A stretch of DNA of 51,468 bases, from assembly GCA_001683825.1 (NCBI GenBank), contig LXTR01000032.1, positions 1 to 51,468 of the forward strand, in the 5' to 3' direction. The notes beneath the pieces are model-generated. The model saw only the letters and a program-made list of their open reading frames with translations. It searched no databases and was not told where the DNA came from. Shown one piece after another: positions 9,160 through 16,815 of this stretch (position 1 is the stretch's first letter; every line of letters starts with the position of its first letter). Position numbers and translations under genes: made by a program. Source of the stretch: Flavobacteriaceae bacterium CP2B. Its GTDB lineage: Bacteria > Bacteroidota > Bacteroidia > Flavobacteriales > Flavobacteriaceae.

Positions 9160-10035
9160 TTATTCCCATTCCTGTCTGGCCTGCTCCAGGTCGGCCTGGA
9201 AGTCCTTGTGGAGCCACATGGCTTGCAGCATTCGGTGGGCCAGTACCCTTGCAGCTTCTTCATCGCTGGGGTAGTGGATTCCCATAATCTCCCTGGATTC
9301 TCCTATCTCATACGCCAGTTCCAGGAATTGCGGGCGTTTCTCGGGTAACAATTCACTCCAGGCGAAGGCCTGAATATAGGCCCAGAGGGTATGTCCACTT
9401 GCGAAAGAGGGCGAAGACATCCGCGCAAGGGGCGTTAGCCCGGGTTCCAGCTGATAAGGCCTGGCTCTCAAAAAATGGTATTTGGCGCTAAACTCCATGA
9501 TCCGCATATCCCTGGTAATGCCTTCCAACCATTTGGCTGTAGCCGGGTAATTTTGGGCCGTGCAATGAGCGCCCAAGACTTCCCTGCCTTCAAAAAACAG
9601 GTGTTCCAGGTTTTGTTCATAGCGTTCATGGTCTTCCATAACGGCAAGGTGCGGCCAATATCCAATGGGTGCCAGTTCTTCCACGGCACGCTGTTCCTGG
9701 ACCGGCGTCCTTTTCTCTTGCCAAGCTACTAAAAAAGCCAATTCGGCCTGTGTCTGATCAGAACTGTTTGCCGGGCAGGCGACAGATTGTTTTAACTGGT
9801 CTATCTGCTCCAGGCTAAGATAACGGGGTTGCAACAGGGTGTACAACAGGGCTTCGGCCTTGTAGAGGGCGGTGGGGAAACGTATGCTGTCTAGCCCAGC
9901 CCGTGCGGGATTGGGGATTGCAGCCAGCTGGCTAAATTCGCTGTAGTGGTTGGTGGCGGATTCCAGCGGGTGCAGCGCCTGGCCAAATACGGAGCCGGCA
10001 CTAAATAGTAACAGACTGGCAATTATAGATCGCAT
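9160..10035 (-). CDS. Exported PAP2-family acid phosphatase (class A type)
   Basis: The protein has 291 residues with a signal peptide ending near SVFGQA. All three PAP2 signature blocks are present: KYHFLRARP (185-193), PSFASGH (209-215, histidine acting as acid/base) and SREIMGIHYPSD (247-258, with the histidine that forms the phospho-enzyme). The fold is that of PhoN-like non-specific acid phosphatases and vanadium haloperoxidases; the soluble exported form fits a periplasmic phosphomonoesterase. A perfect inverted repeat lies 21 bases upstream of the start, and a related sequence precedes the ArsR gene just upstream, which suggests control by that repressor. Confidence 0.88.
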   Translation of the reverse strand: MRSIIASLLLFSAGSVFGQALHPLESATNHYSEFSQLAAIPNPARAGLDSIRFPTALYKAEALLYTLLQPRYLSLEQIDQLKQSVACPANSSDQTQAELAFLVAWQEKRTPVQEQRAVEELAPIGYWPHLAVMEDHERYEQNLEHLFFEGREVLGAHCTAQNYPATAKWLEGITRDMRIMEFSAKYHFLRARPYQLEPGLTPLARMSSPSFASGHTLWAYIQAFAWSELLPEKRPQFLELAYEIGESREIMGIHYPSDEEAARVLAHRMLQAMWLHKDFQADLEQARQEWE

Positions 10036-10056
10036 ATCCCGGGGGTTGAAATTATC

Positions 10057-10076
10057 ATATCGTTTATTTACGATAT
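10057..10076 (-). promoter_or_regulatory. Perfect inverted repeat, candidate ArsR-family operator
   Basis: ATATCGT, six bases, ACGATAT: a perfect 7-bp inverted repeat in the promoter region of the PAP2 phosphatase gene. The same left arm, extended to ATATCGTTTA, occurs directly before the ArsR-family gene (10552-10571). The size and symmetry suit a winged-helix dimer. Confidence 0.55.
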
Positions 10077-10220
10077 ACGAATCTAAAACAAATGAGGCTT
10101 TTTACCAAATATTTCTGCAAGCAAGTAACAGGTAACGAACATTTTAGGGTATAGCCGGCCAATGGGGTCACCATAAACAGGTTGCCGGGAAGCTTTTGGC
10201 ATGGGGGCCATGCCGGAAAA

Positions 10221-10553
10221 TCAGAACTGGTTAATACTAGTGGCATACTCCTTTAACAATTCTCTGTTGAGGAAGTAAAAGGTAAACTTATCCCGGCTTT
10301 CCGTGATAAAAAGTCCACAATCTTTAAGCACTTTTACGTGCTGTGACATGGTCGACTGTGCGCAGTCGAACATCCCCACCAAATCTTTGTTGCAGGTTAC
10401 GTTGTCTATGCCCTTACCATTGTTTTTAGCCCCAAGATAGCGCACCAGGGCCACGCGCATGGGGTGCGACAATGCGTTGGCGATCTCCGCCACCCGATAG
10501 TCTTCCCCGGTAATATAGTCGCTTGTCAATTCTGTCCGTAACCGCATAATCAT
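10221..10553 (-). CDS. ArsR-family winged-helix transcriptional regulator
   Basis: The 110-residue protein from the ATG at 10553 has the ArsR arrangement: ANALSHPMRVALVRYL (first helices), CNKDLVG (helix), then the recognition helix AQSTMSQHVKVLKDCGLF and a beta-wing (FTFYFLNREL). It is expected to be a dimeric repressor. No obvious metal-binding cysteine pair of the ELCVC type is seen, so the signal need not be a metal. The frame stays open upstream, but that stretch covers the palindromic sequence and reads unnaturally, so the ATG at 10553 (or the one at 10547) was preferred. The SRPBCC gene upstream and the phosphatase downstream share its strand; ArsR/SRPBCC pairs are common in bacteria. 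Confidence 0.85.
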   Translation of the reverse strand: MIMRLRTELTSDYITGEDYRVAEIANALSHPMRVALVRYLGAKNNGKGIDNVTCNKDLVGMFDCAQSTMSQHVKVLKDCGLFITESRDKFTFYFLNRELLKEYATSINQF

Positions 10554-10571
10554 ATCGTTTACTGTAAATAT
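10552..10571 (-). promoter_or_regulatory. Degenerate copy of the ArsR operator at its own gene
   Basis: ATATCGTTTA is shared with 10057-10066; the right arm keeps only the outer ATAT. The site overlaps the ArsR start codon, so binding would block its own transcription or translation. Inferred autoregulation. Confidence 0.4.
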
Positions 10572-10653
10572 ACGGTTTATAAAAGGATGGGGCCTGGTTT
10601 GAGAGGTAACCGTCCTGCAGCCCACGATGAACCGAAGGTTGTGAAGCGTGTTT

Positions 10654-11076
10654 TCAATTTCCCACGAACCCCTGGTCCCATGTCCTTTTTGCGTCGTGGT
10701 TCCGGAGGTCGCACCGGAAATCTACCGCTGCCTTCAGGTTCAGCAACACCGACACCCATCCAGCATGTACTTCCTGGTGCTCTTCCTTGGGCACCTGCGA
10801 ATTTTCCAGGAACAAGTCTGTTCCACCATCTTCGGTGGGATGCAGGCGAAATTCCACCAGCGAATCAAAATACAGCAATTGGAATTCCCGGTGGGGGACT
10901 TGCTTTAGGATCTTTCCTTCACAGGCCTGCCCGTTGGGAAATGCAAAGTGTATAACCCCTTGCCGAATTGTTGCCTTCTCTGCCCAGAATTTCTCTATTC
11001 CCCCGGGAGTAGTCAAAAAGTCAAATACCACCTGGGGGGGTGAGGACAGGTGGAGGTTCCATTTGATGGGTTTCAT
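10654..11076 (-). CDS. SRPBCC (AHSA1-like) domain protein
   Basis: The 140-residue protein from the ATG at 11076 has the helix-grip pattern: a first strand IKWNLHLSS, helix PPQVVFDFLTTPGGIEKFWA, then strands EGKILKQ, REFQLLYF and GGTDLFLENS, and the C-terminal helix HAGWVSVLLNLKAAVD. This is the AHSA1/START-like family that binds hydrophobic ligands, often encoded beside ArsR regulators as here. No ligand can be inferred. The frame extends further upstream to 11127, but the natural first strand starts directly after the chosen Met. Confidence 0.8.
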   Translation of the reverse strand: MKPIKWNLHLSSPPQVVFDFLTTPGGIEKFWAEKATIRQGVIHFAFPNGQACEGKILKQVPHREFQLLYFDSLVEFRLHPTEDGGTDLFLENSQVPKEEHQEVHAGWVSVLLNLKAAVDFRCDLRNHDAKRTWDQGFVGN

Positions 11077-11405
11077 AAAGTTCTGATCATCTTCCCTACG
11101 AAGATAACCAATACCCCCATACGCCAATCAGAGAACCCCCTAGGGTCCGCAATGACCCATTGGAAACCGGATGAAATCCAGGCTGCACTTGCCCCCTGCC
11201 GGCCTGGCTTCTTATTGCGCCATGGCTTTATCAGCACGCGCACAAGAATGTTTTCCATTAAAGCGCGTTCAAAACGGGGTGGAAGTTTCCAATAGCTTTT
11301 AAAATGTCGGATTTGTACAATCCTATCTCCCTGATACCAAGTACCTTTAGATACCTGGAGGCCACCGCTAAGGCCAATTAATAGTAACAACCTAAAAAAA
11401 TAGTC
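11077..11405. other. Intergenic stretch, no gene seen
   Basis: About 330 bases between divergent genes (SRPBCC on minus, metallo-beta-lactamase fold on plus). No convincing coding frame, hairpin terminator or TAnnTTTG promoter box was recognised, although promoters for both genes are expected here. Confidence 0.4.
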
Positions 11406-12122
11406 ATGAATATCTCTGAAATAGCCCCGGATGTATACAGGATCTCGGTATTCGTATCGCAGTTCAATTTACAATTCAACCATTTTTTGATCAAGGACGA
11501 TGAACCCATGCTTTATCATGCGGGGATGCGGCAAATGTTCCCGGTTTTGCAGGAGGCCATCAGCAAAATCATCAAACCTTCGGAACTCCGGTGGATCGGG
11601 TTCAGCCATTTTGAAGTGGATGAATGCGGGGGGCTTAACGAATGGCTGCAAGTAGCCCCCAATGCTCAAGCGGTGTGCAGCGAAGTTGGCGCTCTTGTAA
11701 ACATGGGCGATTTTGCCATCAGGCCTGCCTTCGCCATGGCGGAAAATGAGGTCCTTAAAACGGGAAAACATCAATACAGGTTTATTAGAACCCCTCACTT
11801 ACCCCATGGATGGGATGCCGGTGTCATGTTCGAGGAAACCAACGGAACCCTCCTCTGCTCAGACCTTTTCCACCAAAACGGGGAAGTCAGCGCCATAACG
11901 GATAAGGATGTCCTGTCTGCCCACAAGGACTCCATATTACAGTTGGAACAGGGGCCCTTAATGGATTATGCGCCCTATACGAGCAACACCCCCAAATTAT
12001 TGAAGAAACTGGCAGCGCTTAACCCAAAGACCCTGGCTACCATGCACGGTTCCTCCTACAATGGGAATTGCCAACAGGCGCTCAGGGAACTTGATACCGT
12101 CATGAAAGAAATCTGGGGATGA
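11406..12122 (+). CDS. Diiron metallo-beta-lactamase-fold protein (flavodiiron-type oxygen-binding domain)
   Basis: The 238-residue protein resembles the lactamase half of flavodiiron proteins. Candidate iron ligands are H68, E70 and D72 in HFEVDECGG (the HxExD pattern), H131 or H134 in TPHLPHGWDAG, D153 in LLCSDLF and H214 in ATMHGSS. Flavodiiron proteins reduce O2 or NO using a C-terminal flavodoxin; that domain is absent here, so an electron partner would be needed or the protein may serve as an oxygen or NO sensor. The histidine that normally follows HxExD is Glu here. An AraC regulator lies 134 bases downstream on the same strand. Confidence 0.75.
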   Translation: MNISEIAPDVYRISVFVSQFNLQFNHFLIKDDEPMLYHAGMRQMFPVLQEAISKIIKPSELRWIGFSHFEVDECGGLNEWLQVAPNAQAVCSEVGALVNMGDFAIRPAFAMAENEVLKTGKHQYRFIRTPHLPHGWDAGVMFEETNGTLLCSDLFHQNGEVSAITDKDVLSAHKDSILQLEQGPLMDYAPYTSNTPKLLKKLAALNPKTLATMHGSSYNGNCQQALRELDTVMKEIWG

Positions 12123-12150
12123 GGCACCCTCTGACCTTAGGAAATTTATA

Positions 12151-12171
12151 GGCCCGGCATTTTCGCCGGCC
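12151..12171 (+). terminator. GC-rich hairpin after the metallo-beta-lactamase gene
   Basis: GGCCCGGC and GCCGGCC flank a six-base loop 29 bases past the stop codon. No T-run follows on either strand, so it may be an RNA 3' stabiliser or chance rather than an intrinsic terminator. Confidence 0.3.
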
Positions 12172-12256
12172 ATGCACACCAGCACAAACAATCCATGAAA
12201 CAGTATATGCATATTTATGGTTTTCGCTTACCTTTAAGAACCTAATTAGCAACGTT

Positions 12257-13075
12257 TTGCAGAACAGCATCTTGGAGTATCAGCCGGGTAAAGCGCTAAG
12301 CACATTTGTAGAATGCTACTGGGAGGGATATTTTGCGCTGAACCTGCCCGAAGGCGAATCCCTACAGCTGATCCCCAATGGCTATGTGGAAATCATCATC
12401 CACCTTAACGACCTGCATTGCAACCTCCACGGGGGAGCACAATGGTCGCAATCTCCAGACTACCTGATATTGGGCTTGCTGACACGGCCGTATGAGGTGC
12501 GGTTTAGCGGTACCGTAAGCGTTTTCGCCATCCGGTTTAAGCCGGAAGGCATCTATAACATATTTGGCATCCCTGCCTCTATATTCAAAGATGGGTATGA
12601 AGATATCGGGATGGTATTGGGAAGCCATTTCCGGTCCTTTTGCCACAGGCTCAGGGAAGAAAAAAATGCGGCAGGCATGGTCAGCATTGCCGAAAGTTAC
12701 CTTGTCACCAGCCTCAGGCGAAACAGGCCGGACTTTAATTATCTCAATCTGGCCGCTGAAATGATCCGGTGCAAACAGGAGGTTAAGGTCAAAGAACTCT
12801 CCAACCGGGTAGCTATCAGCCAACGCCAATTGGAAAGGGAATTCAAGAAGAAGCTTGGGGTAAGCCCCAAGCATTACCTCCGCATTATGCGCCTGAATGA
12901 GGTGCAACGATTGCTTAAAGAGCGACCCTTTGATCTAACCAGTATAGCCTACCATTGCGGCTATACAGACCAGGCACATTTTATCAGGGATTTTAAGAAG
13001 ATCATAGGCGAAAGGCCTACCATCTTCCTCAAGGGACATAAGCAGTACCTAATAAATACGGGGACTTCCAAATAG
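12257..13075 (+). CDS. AraC-family transcriptional regulator
   Basis: The 272-residue protein has an N-terminal cupin-like sensing region (about 1-150, including LQLIPNGYVEIIIHL and VFAIRFKPEGIYNIFGI) of the kind typical for Bacteroidota AraC proteins, and a C-terminal double helix-turn-helix (about 165-265) with VKELSNRVAISQRQLEREFK and the signature LTSIAYHCGYTDQAHFIRDFK. No in-frame ATG precedes the domain, so translation probably begins at the TTG at 12257. It is expected to be a DNA-binding activator that responds to a small ligand; targets are unknown, with the preceding metallo-beta-lactamase gene a candidate by position. Confidence 0.85.
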   Translation: MQNSILEYQPGKALSTFVECYWEGYFALNLPEGESLQLIPNGYVEIIIHLNDLHCNLHGGAQWSQSPDYLILGLLTRPYEVRFSGTVSVFAIRFKPEGIYNIFGIPASIFKDGYEDIGMVLGSHFRSFCHRLREEKNAAGMVSIAESYLVTSLRRNRPDFNYLNLAAEMIRCKQEVKVKELSNRVAISQRQLEREFKKKLGVSPKHYLRIMRLNEVQRLLKERPFDLTSIAYHCGYTDQAHFIRDFKKIIGERPTIFLKGHKQYLINTGTSK

Positions 13076-13289
13076 CAGACACCCGGCAGATTGGTATTGG
13101 CAGATGTATGGGAATACGCCTGTACAGGGGATTAATTTGGCCGTAACCCCACCCGGCCCATGATTTGACGATCGGTGGCGACGCAGCTAGAAACGTCCCC
13201 AGTGAAAAGAGGATCCGATGGCAGATGCATGGAAAAGGGCAGGGTCCTGCACTAGACCCAAATTATGGTGTATTGTCCCTTTATGGAGG

Positions 13290-14291
13290 TTAGTCCCCCG
13301 CCACCAGTTTTTCAAGCCTGGCTTCGATTTGGGTTTGGCGGCTTCTAAGGAGGTCCCGGACACGTGCTTTCTCCTTTCTGCTTTCGGCACCGAGGTTGTC
13401 ACCGATATAGGCCAGGGACTCATATTGCCCGGGGTCCAGGATTCCCTGCAGCAAGTCTTCGAACCCCGTGCGCAAAATGAGGTCTTTATACCGTTGGTCA
13501 CGCGAACCTCGGGTAAGTTCGTTGACAATGTGCTCCAGGGCATTGCCAAAAATGGGGACTAGGCGCTTGCGGCCCCTTTTACGGATTTGCGACAACCGTT
13601 TCTGCGCCTTTGGGTCCAGGGTATCATAGGGGTCATTATGGTCGATGTTAAAGCGGCTTTCCTGATGCAGTTTCATGGCCCGGAGTGTGGTAGGGGGGCA
13701 ATCGATCAGCAGCAGTCGCTTTTGGCCCTCCTTTTTCAGTTCATAGGCTTTCATGAATTTCTTTCGCACCGCAAGCCGGCTGTGTTTCCCGGGAGACACC
13801 ACGGCCTCTTCAAAGAGGGCCGACATCAGCTCGGCTGTGCGGTAAGCCGCGTACAGCCCCCCGGGTTGAATGATGAGCAGGCGTACTTCGGATACGGCGT
13901 ATTCTCCGGTTACAGGGGGCATGCCCTCCGCTTCCCGGTCACAGGCGGCCGTTTGCACCACCCTGTCTCCCAGGGTAATGGTGGCCTCCCGGTCCAGGAT
14001 CATGTCGGCCGTCTCGTAGATAAAGTTGTAGAAATACCCACGGGCAAAACCTTCTACCCAGGCAGCATTGCGGATCCTGCGCCCGTAAAAAACCGACACC
14101 AGGTACAGGGCCACGATGGTACCGAGGATCAACAATTGTTCCGCCCGGTTCTCGGCCTGTTCGTCCCATCTAAAAAAAAGTGTGAAGTAGGGGATCAGGG
14201 CTACGATCACGTTGTTGGCTGCGCCGATCAGGCTGATGCGGTCCGAAAATTTCATACAGGTCGGTTTTAGCATGCGGGCAATCCGCTTCAT
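13290..14291 (-). CDS. Putative bacterial TM-STING protein (two TM helices plus STING-like cyclic-dinucleotide domain)
   Basis: The protein has 333 residues (321 if the Met at 14255 is used). Two hydrophobic helices lie at about 19-40 and 51-69, followed by a soluble domain. Three blocks line up by eye with the STING ligand domain: GFARGYFYNF (81-90) with the first long helix (human HGLAWSYYIGYL), VRLLIIQP (136-143) with the first core strand (human RLYILLPLD), and LLLIDCPPTTL (193-203) with human CVLEYATPLQTL. A helical part (about 228-260) follows in the place of the human RLEQAKLFCRTLEDIL helix, then a charged helical tail (300-333). Bacterial TM-STING proteins are CBASS effectors that bind 3'3' cyclic dinucleotides and damage the inner membrane during phage infection. 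No CD-NTase is encoded nearby. The next genes are on the other strand (AraC) or beyond the repeat block. The assignment is inference; a different two-TM family is possible. Confidence 0.6.
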   Translation of the reverse strand: MKRIARMLKPTCMKFSDRISLIGAANNVIVALIPYFTLFFRWDEQAENRAEQLLILGTIVALYLVSVFYGRRIRNAAWVEGFARGYFYNFIYETADMILDREATITLGDRVVQTAACDREAEGMPPVTGEYAVSEVRLLIIQPGGLYAAYRTAELMSALFEEAVVSPGKHSRLAVRKKFMKAYELKKEGQKRLLLIDCPPTTLRAMKLHQESRFNIDHNDPYDTLDPKAQKRLSQIRKRGRKRLVPIFGNALEHIVNELTRGSRDQRYKDLILRTGFEDLLQGILDPGQYESLAYIGDNLGAESRKEKARVRDLLRSRQTQIEARLEKLVAGD

Positions 14292-14439
14292 CAGCCCCTG
14301 TCAAAGTCCCGTCACGGTTGGTAGCAGTGAAAATAATAAAAATATACAAGGGTAGTACGGCCCTGCCCTAGGTTCAAGGCATCGGCATGGAGGGGTTGAA
14401 CCATGAGCAAGGCGAAAAAAGCGGGTGGAATCATAGGTA

Positions 14440-14850
14440 GTGGATCCGCGATATGGGAATTTTAAAATGTACTTATCTAATGCCTTGGTTGTGGGGGCTG
14501 GAACCCCACCCCAGTTTCAAGATAATTGCATAGCCTGCATAAAACCAGCAGGATAGCAAAAAAATTGGGGTTTCCAACCCCACCCCGGTTTCAAGGTAAA
14601 CACGTTGACTGCATGAATCCAGCAGGAAACGAAATAATGCGGGTGGCAGCAATGGTGGTGGATCCGCGATATGGGAATTTTAAAATGTACGCATCTAATG
14701 CTTTGGTTGTGGGGGCTGGAACCCCACCCCAGGTTCAAGGTAATTGCATACCCTGCAAAAAACCAGCAGGATAGCAAAAAAAAAAAATTGGGGTTCTCAA
14801 CCCCACCCCGGTTTCAAGGTAAACACGTTAACTGCATAAATCCAGCAGGA
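14440..14850. repeat. Hairpin-repeat array A: four direct copies of a ~70-bp unit
   Basis: Copies start near 14489, 14564, 14707 and 14787. The consensus has three short stems in order: TTGGGGTT/AACCCCA, GTTT/AAAC (GTTTCAAGGTAAAC) and CTGC/GCAG (CTGCATRAATCCAGCAG). Copies alternate between an a-form and a b-form, so the higher-order period is 218 bases, set by the linker GGATCCGCGATATGGGAA at 14442 and 14660. The array sits just upstream of the STING-like gene on its coding strand. Minus-strand frames through it encode only repeated artefact peptides. Confidence 0.85.
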
Positions 14851-15004
14851 AAAAACAGGCCGTAGCGGTCCGGTATTGCGACTCCCATGCTGAAGAGACG
14901 TTTTGCACAACCAAAAACCAGGGAGGCATTGATTTCGCATCCCCATGCAGGTTTTTTGCAGGGAATACGACGAACTTTAAATCGGGGCGGGTTTAAGCAA
15001 CCCC
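14851..15004. repeat. Repeat block A tail, ending in an inverted copy of the hairpin unit
   Basis: This ~154-base segment recurs at 18145-18298 with only a few changes seen by eye (for example CGCATCC/CGCGTCC and GGGTTTAAG/GGGATTAAG). Its last 60 bases (from 14945) are the same hairpin unit in inverted orientation: GCAGGTTTTTTGCAGG, then CTTTAAATCGGGGCGGG, then AACCCC, matching the reverse complement of the unit at 14787. The block is therefore a mosaic of direct and inverted units, as in BIME elements. Confidence 0.8.
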
Positions 15005-15027
15005 AAGCTATTGGCAACCTGTAAGAG

Positions 15028-15579
15028 CTAACGCCGATCACCACATACTTTCCTGTCTAAGTTTGGTGATGTCTTAGCGGTACTCAAGCCATCCTGTTCC
15101 ATTTGTGTCCCGCCACCACCCAGGCATCCCAGCGGAGGTCTTTTTTCCCTACATGCAGAGGATAATTCGTTTAGGTTCCTTTTCATTCCTTCTTTCAGGC
15201 TTTTTGAAAATTTCTTCGTGAATAGCCAAGGAAATAAACCTTCCAAAGACTCTTCAACATATACCAGGGTCCCTCCTTCTGTCGCCTCAAAACACCAGTT
15301 ATGAACCGCTTTGGCTCCAAATGTCCTGCCGGTCCACCCTATGGCCTGTTTGGTAATTACCGTATGCAGTTCCGATGTAAAATGAATGCCCCCTGCTTTC
15401 CACTTAAAGATGGCTCCTTCCTTCATTTCACCTTTTAATTCTGCCTGGGTAACCTCTGATTGCCATTCCGGCCAATGGTTTATGTTGCTGATCACTTTCC
15501 AAACTGTCGCTGGAGGGGAAGGGATGAAAATTTGCTGTTTCTCAACAATTGGGGCATTTTCATTTACGGGCTTTTTCAT
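15028..15579 (-). CDS. SRPBCC family protein (polyketide cyclase/START-like)
   Basis: The ATG at 15579 gives 183 residues; a longer frame exists upstream but adds unrelated sequence. The core shows the SRPBCC grip: VEKQQIFIPSPPATVWKVI, INHWPEWQSEV, FKWKAGGIHFTSELHTV, VHNWCFEA and the last helix FSKSLKEGMKRNLNEL. Similar proteins bind hydrophobic ligands. The final ~35 residues (after NELSSACREK) are Gly-, Thr- and Arg-rich and unlike the family, so the natural stop may have been lost next to the adjoining repeat block. It is the last gene of a four-gene, AT-richer set on this strand. Confidence 0.72.
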   Translation of the reverse strand: MKKPVNENAPIVEKQQIFIPSPPATVWKVISNINHWPEWQSEVTQAELKGEMKEGAIFKWKAGGIHFTSELHTVITKQAIGWTGRTFGAKAVHNWCFEATEGGTLVYVEESLEGLFPWLFTKKFSKSLKEGMKRNLNELSSACREKRPPLGCLGGGGTQMEQDGLSTAKTSPNLDRKVCGDRR

Positions 15580-15637
15580 AGTTGAATAACTCGTGTTTAG
15601 CGATAATAGCGTCAAAAACTTTACCAATAGAAAACTG

Positions 15638-16084
15638 CTAAAATAATCCATGAATATAGTTGTTAAGATATTCGACTTCATCAGGCATTTGAGTCATCAT
15701 ATGTTTGACCCATGCATTTCGTTCATGGTTGATAATAAGCAAATCCCACACACAGGCAATAGGTGCATTGACTCCTTGCCTAATGAGTTTTGCCGGTGTT
15801 TGTTTTGAAGAATAGTATACCTGATGTTCCAGCTCATTGCCATTGCACCACCAATCTATAAGTACAAAATTTGCGTCTTTGCCATGATGTGTCACCATAA
15901 ACCCTAAACCATATGAATTTTCGGTCCTACCGGGCAAGGCTGATTGCAAGAGCGCCTTACTTTCATATTCCAGTTCTTTGGAGAACGCATCAGTGTTGTA
16001 GCGAATGGAATAGCTCTTTATCTGCCAGTGATTTACGTTTTGAACGCCGTTAAAGGCTATATTTCTCGGTTTGTAAATTTCCAT
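15638..16084 (-). CDS. Conserved-looking protein of unknown function
   Basis: I do not recognise this 148-residue protein. It has no signal peptide or membrane segment. The sequence alternates strands with Trp and Asn (NVNHWQIKSYSIRY, ANFVLIDWWCNGNELEH) and ends in a helical part (IACVWDLLIINHERNAWVKHMM), which suggests a compact soluble fold. Three bases separate its ATG from the stop of the preceding SnoaL-like gene, so the two are translated from one transcript. The region is clearly AT-richer than the surrounding core genes. Confidence 0.7.
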   Translation of the reverse strand: MEIYKPRNIAFNGVQNVNHWQIKSYSIRYNTDAFSKELEYESKALLQSALPGRTENSYGLGFMVTHHGKDANFVLIDWWCNGNELEHQVYYSSKQTPAKLIRQGVNAPIACVWDLLIINHERNAWVKHMMTQMPDEVEYLNNYIHGLF

Positions 16085-16087
16085 AAC

Positions 16088-16489
16088 TCAATTACTGTTT
16101 TGTGCGGGTTGCGCAAATACATTTTCATGCACCACTCGCCATCGATTCTTTTCATATACCCATTCAATGTGGTACTTAAGTTCCTCCCATCGGTCGTTAA
16201 GCTTCATCGTACGGGTAAGAAAAACATATCCGCGGCGGCACTTCCTTTCTGCATAATGAAATTCTGCGGTCCTGGATAAAGGGGTGGCTCCGGAATCTTT
16301 CTTTAAGCGGAAAAATGCCATGTTTTCGGCCTTATTAAGCACCGTTACATTCGCGTTCTCATCAAGCCGAACAATCCGAAGTGCCGGTGAATATATGGCA
16401 TCCAACGCCTCCAAATTGAAAGCAGTACCACATTCGATTAAATACCTGGTTTGTTCTATCAGGAGCGTATCCATTGGTGTTTCCTTCAT
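16088..16489 (-). CDS. SnoaL/DUF4440-like (NTF2 fold) protein
   Basis: From the ATG at 16489 the protein has 133 residues. The pattern fits the NTF2-like fold: an N-terminal helix (TRYLIECGTAFNLEALDAIY), strands carrying IVRLDENANV, a helix with NKAENMAFFRL, and three closing strands (AEFHYAERK, GYVFLTRTMKL, LKYHIEWVYEKNRWRVVHENVF). These domains serve as small enzymes (cyclases, isomerases) or binding modules. No catalytic Asp/His pair can be assigned. A further in-frame ATG at 16474 is possible. It is coupled to the unknown gene downstream. Confidence 0.7.
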   Translation of the reverse strand: MKETPMDTLLIEQTRYLIECGTAFNLEALDAIYSPALRIVRLDENANVTVLNKAENMAFFRLKKDSGATPLSRTAEFHYAERKCRRGYVFLTRTMKLNDRWEELKYHIEWVYEKNRWRVVHENVFAQPAQNSN

Positions 16490-16815
16490 CCTATTTTGAA
16501 TTAAAGGGTTGATTTGCCACAGCAAAATCATCAGCATTTTTAATCCCATGACTTACGTATTTAATTGCTCGGGGTACCATCCACTTGCAGGATTTAACCG
16601 TGAAAAGGAAACCTGGCTGTCCGCAGCAAGTCTATCGCCACAATTCCCGGCAAAAGAACAGCCCCAGCGTAGCTTCCACCATTGCGGACCACTTTCCACA
16701 GGGTTGGTCTTCCTGGCACGTCGAATTTTGAATGGTTCCAAACTCAAGTTTTCAACTTTGTACTTGCAAAGGTAGGCGCCTTACCGGCCTTGATCCATTA
16801 ACATTTGTAAAGAAA
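16490..16815. other. Intergenic stretch between regulator and SnoaL-like gene
   Basis: About 326 bases. A short minus-strand frame (16553-16747) does not look like protein and was not called. No clear terminator or promoter box was seen. Confidence 0.4.
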
